Shown: positions 37,334-49,300, numbered from the stretch's first letter. The stretch: 64,000 nucleotides of DNA from Brenneria sp. hezel4-2-4 (GCF_013155275.1 NZ_JABJXS010000004.1:1-64000); one strand, 5' to 3'. The notes: a model not told the origin generated them from the letters alone. Translations and numbers: made by a program.

Positions 37334-39457
37334 TTAAAACGACAATTCCCGTATCAATACCGCCGATACCACTTTCCAGCCGCGCACCAGCAGGCTTTGC
37401 GCTTCGCCGTCCATTGCCACCGTGCCGCGCAGCATCTGTGGTTGACTGTCGCTGTCGGCCGGCAGACTTAGCACTACCCGGTAAACCACCTGCTCGGGAT
37501 GCAGTTTGCGCTGCGCATCGCTTAAGGTGGCGATATCGCCGCCGTATGTAGAAGCCAGTTCCGGTACGGCGCTTAAGTCACGGGTGGCGGTATGGTCGAT
37601 ATCCACAATGGTCACCGGCAACGACGGGCGGCTGGCATCCTGCGGGTAAAAACGCCCTTGCCCGCCGACTTTCAGCCGCTGCCAATCCTTTTCCGAGACG
37701 AACGCCTCCACCAGCCCGCCGGTGGGTTTGGTAATCACCGCCAGCCATTCGCCCTGCGCCAGCCACTCCCCGGTCGCCAGCGGCATGGCCATGTCCGCCA
37801 CCACGCCGCTTATCGGGGCGCGTACCGTCAACTGCGCCGACTGCCGCGTTAATACCGCCAGCTTTTGCAACGCGGCCTGACGTTCCTGATTCACCCGCTG
37901 ATGTTCGCCCACCGTCTCTTTATTGAATACCTGAAATGCCCCTTGCCAGCTCAGGGTGGCGATTTGGCGCTCTAATTGTTGCCGCTCATGCACTAACGTA
38001 TCGGCCGCCAGCGTGAATAACGTCTGTCCGGCCTGAACGGGCTGCCCGACCTGAACGGCAATGCCGTCGATCATCGCCGGCAACGGCATATATAAACTGC
38101 TCTGTTGTTCAGCGCGCAACAGCGCCGGCGCATACACCGTGTTCTGCCAGGGGATCGCCAGCAGCAGCAGTAATACGCAGCCTGATGTCAGCGTCACGAT
38201 CATATTGCGATTCATACGATAATCCTTGCGGCGTTTGCTCCACTCATGCAGTTCATTCACCACCGGCATGATGACGAAATAACCGATCTCCACCGCGAAA
38301 AGCAGCATACCCAGCAGCTTGAACGCCATGTGATAAACCAGAATGGCGATGCCGGTAAACAGAAAAAGCCGGTATATCCACACGCAGAAGGCATAGCCGA
38401 CCAGCGTGCGCCGTAGCCAGCGGGGAAAGGGCTCCGGCGGGGCATCGCCCAATCCGAACAGCCATTCACGCATCTGCCAGCGGCCGATGGCAAACCCCCG
38501 GTTTTGCAGATTCGGGATCTGGAGCCAATCCGACAGCAGAAAATAGCCGTCAAAGCGCATAAACGGGCTGAGGTTAATCGCCAGCGTCATAATCCAGGTG
38601 GTGGTCGCCAGCATAAAGGCCGCGCTGCGCAGCATACCGTCCGGCAGAAAGCTCCAGGCCAGCGTCGCCCAGGCCGCCAGCGCCAGTTCGGTCAGCATCC
38701 CGGCGCCGCCGATCGCCATACGCTGCCGGCGACGGGTCAGCTTCCATGAGCCGGAGGTATCGGTATACAGCACCGGCATCAGCACCAGAAAGGCGACGCC
38801 CATGGTGGCGACCCGCGCCCCAAAGCGCTTACAGGTATAGGCATGCCCCAGTTCATGCAGCACTTTGGTGCAGCACAGCGTGATGCCTGCCAGCGCGGCC
38901 CCTTCCAGAGTAAAAAAGTGCATAAAGGTGTGCTTGAAGGTTTCCCATTGCCGCCCGGCCAGAAACAGCCCCAACACCGCGGCCATCAGCGTCAGAGTTA
39001 AAAATAAACGGCTGAAAAAGGGTTCCACCCACGCCAGGGTACGGCTGAGAAAGCGATCCGGATGACACAGCGGAATACGGAAAAACAGATAGTTCTTCAG
39101 CAACTTACGCCACACCGACACCCGCGTTTTCGCCAATTGCCGCCCAAACTGCGCCAGCGCCTCATCGCCCGTTGCCCGCGTCAGGCTATTAGCCTGCAAA
39201 AAACGGCTGAAATCCTGTACGTCGCTGTCATCGACGGTCAGCGGCAGCGTCTGGCTGATCGCCGTCGCAATTTTCGCCGCATCCCCCAGCGACCAGCGCG
39301 ACAGCATCGCCATTTCCGCCCAGCCGATGCGGAAAAACAGCCCGCGCAACGGATCTTCCAGCGTCCAACTGGGCGATCCGTCACGGTTGGCAGGCCCGGT
39401 ATGCAGGATCAGTTCATCCCGCAGCGGGCTAAGCGCAGGAACCGGACGGTCGTTCAT
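37334..39457 (-). CDS. M50 site-2-type metalloprotease fused to HlyD-type adaptor
   Basis: 707 residues. The N-terminal 130 residues are cytoplasmic. Membrane helices start near 150; the zinc motif HELGH lies at about 201-205 and the second metal-binding block FDGYF at about 302-306, both as in intramembrane site-2 proteases. After further helices to about 420, one more helix (about 425-445) leads into a periplasmic adaptor: lipoyl-like segment with PAMIDGIAVQVGQPVQAG, a short helical hairpin of about 45 residues, a second lipoyl half with VRAPISGVVADM, and a beta-barrel region. Last gene of the cluster. ATG 39457 lies 16 bases after the previous stop and has no clear ribosome site. Proposed role: inner-membrane part of an exporter, perhaps also processing cargo. 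Confidence 0.82.
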   Translation of the reverse strand: MNDRPVPALSPLRDELILHTGPANRDGSPSWTLEDPLRGLFFRIGWAEMAMLSRWSLGDAAKIATAISQTLPLTVDDSDVQDFSRFLQANSLTRATGDEALAQFGRQLAKTRVSVWRKLLKNYLFFRIPLCHPDRFLSRTLAWVEPFFSRLFLTLTLMAAVLGLFLAGRQWETFKHTFMHFFTLEGAALAGITLCCTKVLHELGHAYTCKRFGARVATMGVAFLVLMPVLYTDTSGSWKLTRRRQRMAIGGAGMLTELALAAWATLAWSFLPDGMLRSAAFMLATTTWIMTLAINLSPFMRFDGYFLLSDWLQIPNLQNRGFAIGRWQMREWLFGLGDAPPEPFPRWLRRTLVGYAFCVWIYRLFLFTGIAILVYHMAFKLLGMLLFAVEIGYFVIMPVVNELHEWSKRRKDYRMNRNMIVTLTSGCVLLLLLAIPWQNTVYAPALLRAEQQSSLYMPLPAMIDGIAVQVGQPVQAGQTLFTLAADTLVHERQQLERQIATLSWQGAFQVFNKETVGEHQRVNQERQAALQKLAVLTRQSAQLTVRAPISGVVADMAMPLATGEWLAQGEWLAVITKPTGGLVEAFVSEKDWQRLKVGGQGRFYPQDASRPSLPVTIVDIDHTATRDLSAVPELASTYGGDIATLSDAQRKLHPEQVVYRVVLSLPADSDSQPQMLRGTVAMDGEAQSLLVRGWKVVSAVLIRELSF

Positions 39458-39473
39458 GGTAGAGACGGCATCA

Positions 39474-40832
39474 TCATACGCCCAGCCACACGCGCAGCGT
39501 CGCCAATGGCTTACGCAACAGGTAGACGAACAGCACGGTGCGATGACCATACACTTTCGCCGTGCCTTTCAACCCCACGCGCAACAGCGGATCATCCTGG
39601 GTGAACCTGGCCCGCAGCCGATAAGCCATAATGTTGTCCGGCGTCGGCGCCGAACGGTAGCCGATGTGTTCCAACAGCGCCGACTGCGCCGAATTTGGCG
39701 CCACGTTGAGGAATAGGCGCACATCGGCCCCTTTCTCCAGCGCGATGGCGTCGGCGGCGGGCAGTTGGATCTCCAGTTCGACATCGTGCGGATCGGCAAT
39801 CATCATGATACGTTCGCCAATCGCCACCGAACGGCCGATCCAGTCGCTGGCATCATCAAAAATCGCTACGCCGTCACGTGGGGAAACCAGTTGCATACGC
39901 GCCAGTTGCCGTTGCAGAAAATCCATCTCGCTTTGCGCCTGTCCCCGGCGGCTTTGCAGCACCGCCAGACTGGCCTTGCTATTGGCATCGAACAGCGCCT
40001 GCTGCTGCGCCTGACGGAATTGCGCATCGGCGCTGGCAAACGCCTGCCGCGCCGATTCCAACCGGTTTTCCAGTTCGCGGGCGTCCAGACGCACCAGCGG
40101 TTGATTGGCCGCGATCTGCTGATTGGGGCGCACCAGAATGTCGTCCACCACCCCGGCCACCGGCGCCCGCACCATCACCGGACGATGCGCGACGATCTCC
40201 GCGGGCGCCAGCACCGACTGGCGCACCGGGATCAGCATAATCAGCAACAACGCGATCGCCCCCGCCAGCATCAGGCGGCGGCGGTTGGGACGGACGTCTG
40301 CTGTAGCGCGCCGATGTCTGCCTAACCCCAGCCAGGCGTGGGAATAGGCGTCGGCCAGCTTTTCCAGCAGCACCAGCTCGGCGGGTTGCCATGGGCGGTC
40401 GCGCGCCAGAATCAGCACCAGCGGCTGTTCCCCCTGCGGACGCCGCAGCGGCAGCCACAACAAAAATTCCGGCAGATGTTCCTGCCACAGCAACCGATCG
40501 CTGGCCGGCAGATCCAGCCAGCGCAGGGATTGCGTCTGCCGCCCTTGCTGTTGCCACTGGCGACACAGGTTGCTGAATTCGCTGCAAAACGGCGCATTGG
40601 GATCGAGCGCCGCCAGCCCGGATGCCGTACGCAGACGCTGCTTTTCGCAGTCCCACAGCAACGCCTGGCGGTACTTCACCAGATTGTGCGTTTCATTCAC
40701 CATGAAGAACGCCAGCTCATCCTGCGTTTCCCGCGCTCTGGCGCGGCTTTGCAACTGCAACAGCTCGGCCAGCAGCGCCAGACGGTTATCCGCCTCGTTT
40801 GCTGTCTGCCCGGCGGGATGATTGATGGTCAT
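39474..40832 (-). CDS. membrane adaptor with N-terminal GAF-like domain and HlyD domain
   Basis: 452 residues. Residues 15-165 look like a cytoplasmic GAF-type sensor domain (LAFFMVNETHNLVKYRQALLW at its start, then LWLPLRR and LEKLADAYSHAWLG at its end). A single membrane helix at about 187-208 is followed by the adaptor part: MVRAPVAGVVDDILVRPNQQ, a coiled-coil hairpin of about 75 residues, and SPRDGVAIFDD as second lipoyl half, then a beta-barrel domain. A sensor on the cytoplasmic face joined to an envelope adaptor is unusual. The start is coupled to the preceding adaptor gene by ATGA. Confidence 0.8.
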   Translation of the reverse strand: MTINHPAGQTANEADNRLALLAELLQLQSRARARETQDELAFFMVNETHNLVKYRQALLWDCEKQRLRTASGLAALDPNAPFCSEFSNLCRQWQQQGRQTQSLRWLDLPASDRLLWQEHLPEFLLWLPLRRPQGEQPLVLILARDRPWQPAELVLLEKLADAYSHAWLGLGRHRRATADVRPNRRRLMLAGAIALLLIMLIPVRQSVLAPAEIVAHRPVMVRAPVAGVVDDILVRPNQQIAANQPLVRLDARELENRLESARQAFASADAQFRQAQQQALFDANSKASLAVLQSRRGQAQSEMDFLQRQLARMQLVSPRDGVAIFDDASDWIGRSVAIGERIMMIADPHDVELEIQLPAADAIALEKGADVRLFLNVAPNSAQSALLEHIGYRSAPTPDNIMAYRLRARFTQDDPLLRVGLKGTAKVYGHRTVLFVYLLRKPLATLRVWLGV

Positions 40833-41575
40833 GGCGCAGCGCCGCCCGGCGCGGGCGGGGCAATCAGCGCGACGCCGCTCATGCCCGGCAGCAGCCCGGC
40901 GGTGGACTGGGTAATACGCCCAAACACCTTGACCGACTGGCTGACCGGCTCCACCGCCGAAGAGATGCGGCTGATTTCCGCCGGATAACTCAGCCCGGTT
41001 TCATCCAGCGTCACCTGAAAGGGATTCCCCTGCTTTAGCCACGCCAGCCAGCGCGACGGCACGATCATTTCCAGCTCAAAGGCGCTGTCATCGTAAATCG
41101 CCAGCAGTTCCTTGCCTTCCGGCACCGACTCCCAGCGCTTCACTTTGCTTTCCGTCACCCGGCCGGAGAACGGCGCTTTAATGGCGCAGCGTTGCAGCAT
41201 GGCGCGGTTGACGCCGCTTTCCGCCTGCGCCATCGCCACCGCCGAACGGGCCTGATCGACCTCGGACAGGCTGATCGAGTTCAGCTTGTCCAGCCGGTTG
41301 GCGATAGCCAGTTTTTTACGGGCGGCATGTTCTGCCGCGGCGGAATAATTCAGCTTTTCTTTCAGCACCGTACAGTCAAAGCTCAACAGCGTATCGCCCT
41401 GCTTGAAATGCTCGCCCTCTTTCACCGCGATATCGGTGACTTTGGCCGAAATTTCACTGGAAAGGGTGGTGTAACGCACCGCGCTGAGCTGTACGCGAAT
41501 ATCGCTGTTATCGGCCGCCTGCCCCCACAGCGGCGTCAGCAGCGCCCCCGCCAACAGAAACTGCCGCGCTTTCAT
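40829..41575 (-). CDS. HlyD/RND-type periplasmic adaptor
   Basis: 248 residues with signal peptide 1-21 (ending WGQAA). Lipoyl-type halves DIAVKEGEHFKQGDTLLSFD and IKAPFSGRVTESKVKRWE frame a hairpin of about 60 residues; the C-terminal part is a short beta-barrel. It is small for the family. The start ATG shares one base with the TolC stop (TGATG). Likely partner of the lipoprotein channel encoded directly upstream. Confidence 0.85.
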   Translation of the reverse strand: MKARQFLLAGALLTPLWGQAADNSDIRVQLSAVRYTTLSSEISAKVTDIAVKEGEHFKQGDTLLSFDCTVLKEKLNYSAAAEHAARKKLAIANRLDKLNSISLSEVDQARSAVAMAQAESGVNRAMLQRCAIKAPFSGRVTESKVKRWESVPEGKELLAIYDDSAFELEMIVPSRWLAWLKQGNPFQVTLDETGLSYPAEISRISSAVEPVSQSVKVFGRITQSTAGLLPGMSGVALIAPPAPGGAAP

Positions 41576-43275
41576 CAATGGGCGCCTCCGGCTTGTAAGG
41601 ATTGCAGGTTGTCCCACATGTCGGTGTTTACCGTACGGTAGGGTTTGGCCGGCGTCGCCGCGACGGCGACCGGCTGAGCGACCACCGGCGTTACGGTTGT
41701 CGCCGCCGCGCCCGGCGCAGCCAGTGAAAGACGCGGCACCGGCACGCTCCCGGTTTCAATATTGCTGGTGGTGCGGGCGATGGTATTGCTTAACGCCGCC
41801 AGACTGGTATCGCCGACATGATCGGGCAGCACGTCCAGCCCGGCGGCCTGATACACCGCGCCCAGCGCATTCTGCACATCGGCAAAGCTGCGGTCGCGGG
41901 CGCGGGTGGTGAGGATGGTTTCCGTGCTGACGCGCACCTGCTCCATCTGCGTCGCCGCCTGATTACGCACGCTTAACTCGGTCTGATTGAGAATGCCGCG
42001 TTGAATACGCGCCAGTTCCTGATAACGGTTAAACATGCGCGTGCTTTGCTGATACTCCTGCCAGGCGACGTTCACCTGCGTCAGCACCGCCATGCGCAAT
42101 GCCTGACGCCGCGCTTCCGCCAGTTCTTCGTTGGCCTCGCCGGCGCGCTTTACCGGCGACCATGCCAGCACATTCAGTAGGTTGCCGCTGACCTGTAACC
42201 CGGCGCTGGCCCACTGGTGGTTCACCAGATAGCTGTTGCTGTCGCCATTGATGCCGGCGAACAGCGAGACGCCGGGCAGCAGCCGCAGCAGCGATTTACG
42301 GGTTTCCAATACCGCATTGCGCGCCAGATAGCTCTCTTCGCGCACTTCAGGCCGTTTCACCATCGAGAAGTTTTCCAGATCGTCGAGGGTATAGGCCATT
42401 TTCGGCGCCGCCAGACTGCTTTCGACGGGCGCCGCCAGATCAAATTTGCTGGCCGGCGGCAGGTTCATCAGCGCAGCCAGACGGGACTTGGCCATCACCA
42501 GATCGCTGTCGACGATTTCAAGCTGGCGCACCATTTCCAGCATATTTTTCTGGAAACGCAGCGCGTCTACCGGCGCCAGCAAACGTTGTTGCTCGGTCTG
42601 ACGGGCATATTCCAGCGCCTGACGCGCGTCGACCAGCGCGGCCGTCACTTCCGGCTGCAAGCGCTGGGCGGTGGCCGCTTCCCAATAGGCGGTACGCACC
42701 TGACGGGTAATATCCGCCACCACGCGGCGGCGGCGCTCTTCGGCCGCCAGCGATTTGTTCGCCTGCATCTTGGCGTTGAAGTAGCTGATGCCGAAATCCA
42801 GCACGTTCCAGCTCAACGACAAATCCGCCGTGCGCGTCGTTTTATCCTGACTGGTGGAGGCTTCCAACGACTGCTCGCCGGTGGTCACCGATTCGCTGCT
42901 GGATCCGGCCACGTTATTGCGGGTTTGCAGCCCCGCCCGCGCCGCCAGCTTAGGCAACATGTCCAGACTGGAAACGCCGATCAGGTTATCTTCCATCGCC
43001 TGTTCCATCAGCGCCACCCGCTGTTGCAGGTTGTATTTCAGCGCCCGGGCAATCGCCTCGTCCAGCGTAATGGTGCCGCGCACCGGCTCCTGATTGGCGA
43101 ACATCTGCGTCCGATCGCTTAGCGCCTGCGCCACCTGTTGCTCCGTGGTCACCGGTTCAGGCTTGACCGCACAGCCGGCCAGCCCCAGGCAGGCCAGCGT
43201 TACCGCTACTTTCAGCGCCCGGGAACCGGCAGACTGTTGCTTGCTATCCCGGAGTTTTGCTATGTGCTGATTCAC
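41575..43275 (-). CDS. TolC-family outer-membrane channel lipoprotein
   Basis: About 566 residues. Lipobox LAGC near residue 35 after a longer basic leader. Two outer-membrane-efflux repeats follow, with typical heptad-rich helices (ITRQVRTAYWEAATAQRLQP and later VLTQVNVAWQEYQQSTRMF). The C-terminal 80 residues are low-complexity (Ala, Pro, Val, Thr). GTG 43275 is preferred since GGGGAG precedes it by seven bases; ATG 43290 would add five residues but lacks a ribosome site. It provides the outer-membrane tunnel of the cluster; a lipidated form is more like OprM/NodT than the type I secretion TolC. Confidence 0.88.
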   Translation of the reverse strand: MNQHIAKLRDSKQQSAGSRALKVAVTLACLGLAGCAVKPEPVTTEQQVAQALSDRTQMFANQEPVRGTITLDEAIARALKYNLQQRVALMEQAMEDNLIGVSSLDMLPKLAARAGLQTRNNVAGSSSESVTTGEQSLEASTSQDKTTRTADLSLSWNVLDFGISYFNAKMQANKSLAAEERRRRVVADITRQVRTAYWEAATAQRLQPEVTAALVDARQALEYARQTEQQRLLAPVDALRFQKNMLEMVRQLEIVDSDLVMAKSRLAALMNLPPASKFDLAAPVESSLAAPKMAYTLDDLENFSMVKRPEVREESYLARNAVLETRKSLLRLLPGVSLFAGINGDSNSYLVNHQWASAGLQVSGNLLNVLAWSPVKRAGEANEELAEARRQALRMAVLTQVNVAWQEYQQSTRMFNRYQELARIQRGILNQTELSVRNQAATQMEQVRVSTETILTTRARDRSFADVQNALGAVYQAAGLDVLPDHVGDTSLAALSNTIARTTSNIETGSVPVPRLSLAAPGAAATTVTPVVAQPVAVAATPAKPYRTVNTDMWDNLQSLQAGGAH

Positions 43276-43335
43276 CAGGGTTCTCCCCATCAATGTAGTG
43301 TGTTTATGTTGTTTTTATGCGGCGCTAAATTCACG

Positions 43336-46300
43336 TCACGCCGCCGGTGACGCGGTGTTTTCCGTTAACTGACTTAAGGCGTTCAGTAATTCGTCGTACT
43401 CTTTCTGCGCCTGATATGCACTCTGTTCCTGTTGCAGTTGCGCGGAGAAAGCGACTTTGGCGTCCGGCCCGTCCGACTGCGGCATCTGCTGCCCAAGTCG
43501 CGCGTTTTCCGGTGTGGTTCGCAGAGATGAAAAATCCACCGCGTCCAGCGGCGGCATCAGCGTCGCCATAATCGGATCCAACTGCCAGGGCGTTGCGGCA
43601 TAATCCATTTCCCCGTTCACCAGCGGATATCGCTCGGTGGACAACGCGTCGCCGGACAACGGCGTCGCCCCTGTCGCCAGGTTGGATACGGAAGGCATTG
43701 CGCGCGTAACCGGACGGGAGGCGCCGCCTATCGCCTCTTCCGGCCGCTCCTCTTCCTGCCGGGCGTCCCCCCCTTGCTCCATCATGCCCGGCGCGTTGGA
43801 CGGAGGCAGGAAAACCGGCGATACCGGCTGTTTATCAACCGCCAACGTCAGGTTGCGGGTGGCGGTTCCGCCCTGTCCGTCGCTTACCGTTACCGTCAGC
43901 TCGAAGCTGCCGACGGCGAACGTCCTGCCGCTGATGGTTCGCGTGTCGGGGTCAAAGCCCAGACCGTCCGGTAGCCCGTCGACGCGCCAGCTCAGCGTGT
44001 CGCCGTTGACGTCGCTGAACAGATCGCCCGATAGCGTGGCGCTATATGCCGCGGCCCGCGTCGCCGTCGGCAGTTCTGCCTCGGCGTCCGTCGCCTGCGG
44101 CGCGCTGTTGACGATATTTACCCTGGCCGCGATCGACAACGCAGTGGTGTTCTCACCGCCAGCGGCGGTGCCGCCGTCGTCCCGTACCGCCGTCAGGCTA
44201 ATGACCCGCTCGCCGGTGGAAACCGTGCCGTCGGTGTTGGCGTAAGTCAGGCCGTCGATCAGCGCCTGCGCGTCGGCCTGGCTGAGTCCGGCGTTACTGG
44301 TGATAATCAGCGTAGCGGTGCCTTGATCGACGGCGACCGTCACGTTCAGACCGCCGACGGTGGTCACACTGACGCCATCGGTCAGCGTCACGGTCGTGCC
44401 GTCGACCAGCAGACTTTCGGCAGCGTCGACCACGCCGGAGACGGTGATGGTCAACGCCGCGATGGACTGGCCGTCCTCCACGGTGGAAACGTGGGTGCCA
44501 TCGAACAGCGGTGCGCCATTATCGCCTGCCGCGTAGCTGGCATCGGTGGGCGTGGTCGTTAGTACCGGCGCATTGTTGACCGCGGTGACGCCGACGGTGG
44601 CGACAATATTCAGCGCGGCGGTGTCGCTGCCGCCGTTATCCAGGCCGCCGTTATCCTGAATCGCCGTCAGCGTGACGGTTCGCGCGCCGGCCGTCGGATC
44701 GTCGCTGGCGTTGGCATACGCCATGCCGTTGATGAGTATGGCCGCGTCGGCGGCAGAAATGCCGGTCGCACTGGAAATCACCACGCTAGCGATGCCGTCG
44801 CTGAGCGAGATGCTATAGGCATAGCCGCTGGCGGTGACGCCGGAACCGTCGACCAGCGCCACCACGCCGCCGTCGAGGGTCAGGGTTTCATTGTCCCCAT
44901 CGCTCAGACCGGAAACGCTCAGCGTCAGAGCGCTCAGCGCCTGCCCGGCTTCCACGGTGGAAACGCCGGCGTTGCTGAACAGAGCGGCGGCGGCGGCGCC
45001 TTCCACATAAACGGTGTCGGCGGGGGTGGCGTTCAGCACCGGCGCGTCGTTAACTTCGGTGACGTTTAGCGCCAATATCGCACTGACGCTGGCGGCATAG
45101 GCATCGGTCACGGCGATCGCCAGCCGAATACTCGCGCCCGGATCGTCGCTGGCGTTGGTATAGCTGATCTGTTGCAGTACCCGATTGGCGGTGACGCCAG
45201 TCACATCCGCTGTAAAGGTCAGCGTCAGGGCGCCGCCGTCGCTGGTGAAGTCGGCGATGGCCGCGCCGTCCAGATAGAGCGTACCGTCTGTCAGCGTCAA
45301 ACCGTTGCCGTCTACGAATCCATAACCATCGTCGCCGTTGGCGCCGCCTTCACGCACGAGTGTGATAACCGCACCGTTATAGTTGCCCGCGCCGTCGGCC
45401 AGCGCGTCGTAATCCGCATCGCTGAGGGTAATCACATCGGCAGGCAGAACCGTTCCCTGCTCGTGGTAATCAATGGTGATTTGCGTCAGCGCGTCTTTTA
45501 GGCTGACCACGCCGCCGCTGCCAATCACCACCACCGCGCCATGGGCGCCGGTCGCCACGCGCTGCGCGCCGGCCAGCGCGGCCGTCGACGTGCTGGAGAG
45601 CGTTTCAATCAGCGTCAGCGTACCGCCCTCGGACTTGTAGCGGTTGATACTGCCGTCCGAACGGGTGACATACAGTGTGCCGTCGTCGCCGGACAACGCG
45701 ATATCCGTTACGTTGGACAAGTCGCCAACCGCGCCGAGATAGCTCAACGCGCCGCTGGCGGCGTCAAGGCTGAATGCGGCGACGCCATCCTGGCTGGCGA
45801 CATAAATCGTGCCGCCATCGCCGGCAACGGCGATGGCGACGGGGCTGGACATGGCAACGGCGTCTTCGCCCGCGGCCGCGCCGTCGCGCAGCCAGGCGAC
45901 CGCGCTGAGCGTGCCGTCCGTCGCGCGTTGATAGACAATCAGCGTATTGGCGACCGTCTCCGCGGCCGGATTGGTGATCACATACACGTAGTCGCCCACC
46001 ACCTCAATGCCCACCGCAGTGAACAGATAAGGTTCGCTGCTGGTGGAAGCGGCGACGGACTGGCTCAGCGCATACTGGCCGCTGTCGGTATCCAGGGTGT
46101 AGACCAACAGGCCGGAGTAGTTGCCGTCCACCACATACAGAGCGCTGCCGTCAGCGGACAGGGTCAGGTCGACGACGTTTTCGGTGGTCAGCGTCTGAAC
46201 CAGCGTCAGGCTACCGTCGCGGCTATCACGGCTGAATACCGTTACGCTGCCCCCGTCCGCGCCAAGCATAAACACCGTGCCGCCATCGTCGCTCACTTCG

Positions 46301-49300
46301 ATCAGCGAGACGGACGAGACGCCGCTATCCAGCGTCTGCAACAGCGCCAGTTCGCCGGTGTGGGCGTTGCGACTGAACACGGCAATATCGCCATCGCTAC
46401 TGACCACATACAGGTAATCGCCTGCCGTCGTCAGCGCACCGGCCGTAATGTCGGCAAGACCGCTAATCGCCGTCAGGCTGGCGGCGACATCCAGATTGGT
46501 GTAATCGGCGGCGGCGCTGAGTTCAGGTACTGAGTTGTTCACCACGTCAACGGAGGAGACCGCCTGCAACGCGGCGGTATCGCTGCCGCCGTTGTCCTGT
46601 CCCCCGCTGTCCCGCACGCTAAGGGCGATAGTGCGCACGCCGGCGGTCTGGGTATTACTGAGATTGGCGTAGCGGGTCTGTTCGATCAGCGCGATGGCGG
46701 CATCGGCGGCGATACCGCCGTCGCTGACAATCGTCACGGTAGCGGTATCGCCGTCAAGGGTAACGCTATAAGCGTAACCGTTATCGAGCGTGCCGCTGCC
46801 ATCGACCAACCCGATACGCGTGCCCGAGACGGTCAGCGACTCGTTGCCGCCGTCGAGCAGCCCTGAAACGGTAAAGGTGATGGCGGAGAGAGTCTGACCG
46901 CTTTCCACCGTCGATAGGGAAACATCGCTGAACAGACTGACGTTGCTGCCGGAAGTGGCGTAAGTGACATCAGCCGCTGTTGCATCGATCACCGGCGCAT
47001 CGTTAACCGCAACCACCGTTATGCTCGCCGCGATAGCCGGTGAAACGGTATCGCTGCCGCCGTTGGCCGTACCGCCGTCGTCCTGAACGGAAGTCAACGT
47101 GATGGTGCGCGTAGCCGCCGTGGGATCATCGCTCTGATTGGCATAGCTTAGCCCGGCGATCAGCGCCGTGGCATCGTCCACGGCGATCCCGTCGCTGTCG
47201 CTGATAACCACGATGGCCGTTCCGCCTTCCAGAGTAATGCTATAGCTGTAGCCGCCGGCCGTGACGCCGGAACCGTCAACCAGCGCCACCACGCTGCCGT
47301 CGAGGGTCAGGGTTTCACTCGCGCCGTCGGTCAGGCCGGAGACGGTCAGGGTAATATTGGCAATCGCCTGCCCCGGCTCGGTGGTGGAGAGCGTCACGCC
47401 GTCGAACAGCACCACCGCTTCGCCGTTCTCCGTGAAGGTGGCCGTGTTGCCGGTCGCGGCGACGGCGGGCGCGGCGTTGGTCAGGCTGACGGTGACCGTG
47501 CTGGCGATCGCCAGCGTCGTGCTGTTGACGCCGCCATTGTCGGTGCCGCCACTGTCCTGAATCGAGGTGAGCGTGATGGTTCGTGCGCCGAGGGTCGGAT
47601 TGTCGCTGCTATTGGCATAACCGACGCTATCCAGCAGCGTGGCGGTCGCCGCGGCGGGCAGATTGCCGCTAAGCGTCACGGTGGCGATGCCGTCGACCAC
47701 GCTGACCGCAAGGGTATAGCCATAACTGACGGTGCTGCCGTCATCGGCGGCGACGTCAATGCTGCCGCTGGCGCTGGCGCCGTCGATCAGCGCCACGCTG
47801 ATGCCGCCCACCGTCAGGGTTTCGCTTTCGCCGTCCGTCAGGCCGGAGACGGTCAGGGTGACGCTGCTGACCTGTTGGCCGGCTTCAACCGTTGAAACCG
47901 CACTGTCGTCGAACAACTTAACCGCGTTGCCGCCGCTGGTGTAAACCACGCTGCCGCCGCTGGTTTCCACAATCGGCGCATCATTAATCTCGGTGACGTT
48001 GAGCAGCAGATCGAGGCTCGATGAGGCGTACTGGTCCGCTACGGTCAACGTAAGCGCAATGCTGCCGCCCGGATCGCTGCTGGTATTGCTGTAGCCGATC
48101 TGGCGCAGCACCAGATTGGCGGTGGCGGTGGTAACGTCTGTGGTGAACGTCACGGTCAGCGTACCGTCCGCGCTCACAAAGGTGCCGATGGCCGTACCGT
48201 TGAGCGAAATCACCCCATCGGCCAGAGTCAGCCCGTTGCCGTCGCTAAAACTGTAGCTGTCCGCCGCATCGGCGCCGCCTGCACGCGCCAGCGTGATGCT
48301 CGCGCCGTTGTAGTTGCCCGCGCCGCCGTTAAGCGCGTCGTAATCGGCGTCGGACAAGGTGATGGCGGTCAGCGGCTGGGCGGCGGCGCCTTCGGTGTAG
48401 GACGCGGCCACCGCGCCGGCGCTGATCTGGCCCAGGCCGGCAGCGTTGTAGAAACCGCCGTAGTAAATGCTGGAGCCGTCCGAGGAAACGGCAAAGCGGT
48501 TAGCCCGGCCGCTGCTGTTGGACAGCGTACTGATCTGGGACAGCGAGCCGTCTTCGTTGACGCGGTAGACATAGATGTTGCCGATAAAATAACCCGCATA
48601 GAGCGCAGTGCCATCGGCCGAAAGAGACACACCCCAGACGTTCGCAACAGAAATAGAAGCGATTTGGGTGACGCTATTGGCATCGCTGTCATAATGCAGC
48701 GTGACGATCTTCCCACCCGCGCCGGTGGCCACATAGAGGTAGCCGCTGTCGGAGACGACCATGCTACGCATAAAGTTGCTCAGGCCATTTGTATAGGTGG
48801 TGGCGTATGTCAGGGTGCCGTCGTCGTTGGTGGTGTAGACGACGATCCTGGAGTCGCCTGCCACATAGACCACGCCGGAAGCGTTATCGATGACGATGGC
48901 GCTTGCGCCGGCCGTGTAGTCGCTGCTTCTGTAGCTGTCGCTGTAGGCGCCGGCCAGTGTCAGGTTGCCGTTCTCGCCGACCGAATAGGCATAGAGAGTG
49001 TTGCTGGAAATAATGTACAGCGAATCGCCGTCGTCCGATGCCGCCATCCCCTTGATTTGCGATGCGTCGGTAATCTCGACGCTCAGGTCGGTGGCGCTGA
49101 GAGCGCCGCCCTCGTTGACGCCAAGCACGGTAATGGCATAAACGCCGGCAGCGTTCTTGCCCACCAGATAGACATACTTGCCGTCGGCGGAATAGATCGC
49201 CGAGGTGGCGCTGTCCAGGCCATTGATCTCAATGCCGTTGGAGTCGTCGCCATCGTCAGCCGTACCCTGCACGAACGTCTGCACCAACGTCAGGTTGCCG

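Noticed and set aside
43335-43355. Hairpin CGTCAC/GTGACG at the end of the giant gene as terminator
   Set aside because: No T run follows and the TolC-like gene starts about 60 bases on in the same operon; it may be only chance in GC-rich DNA.
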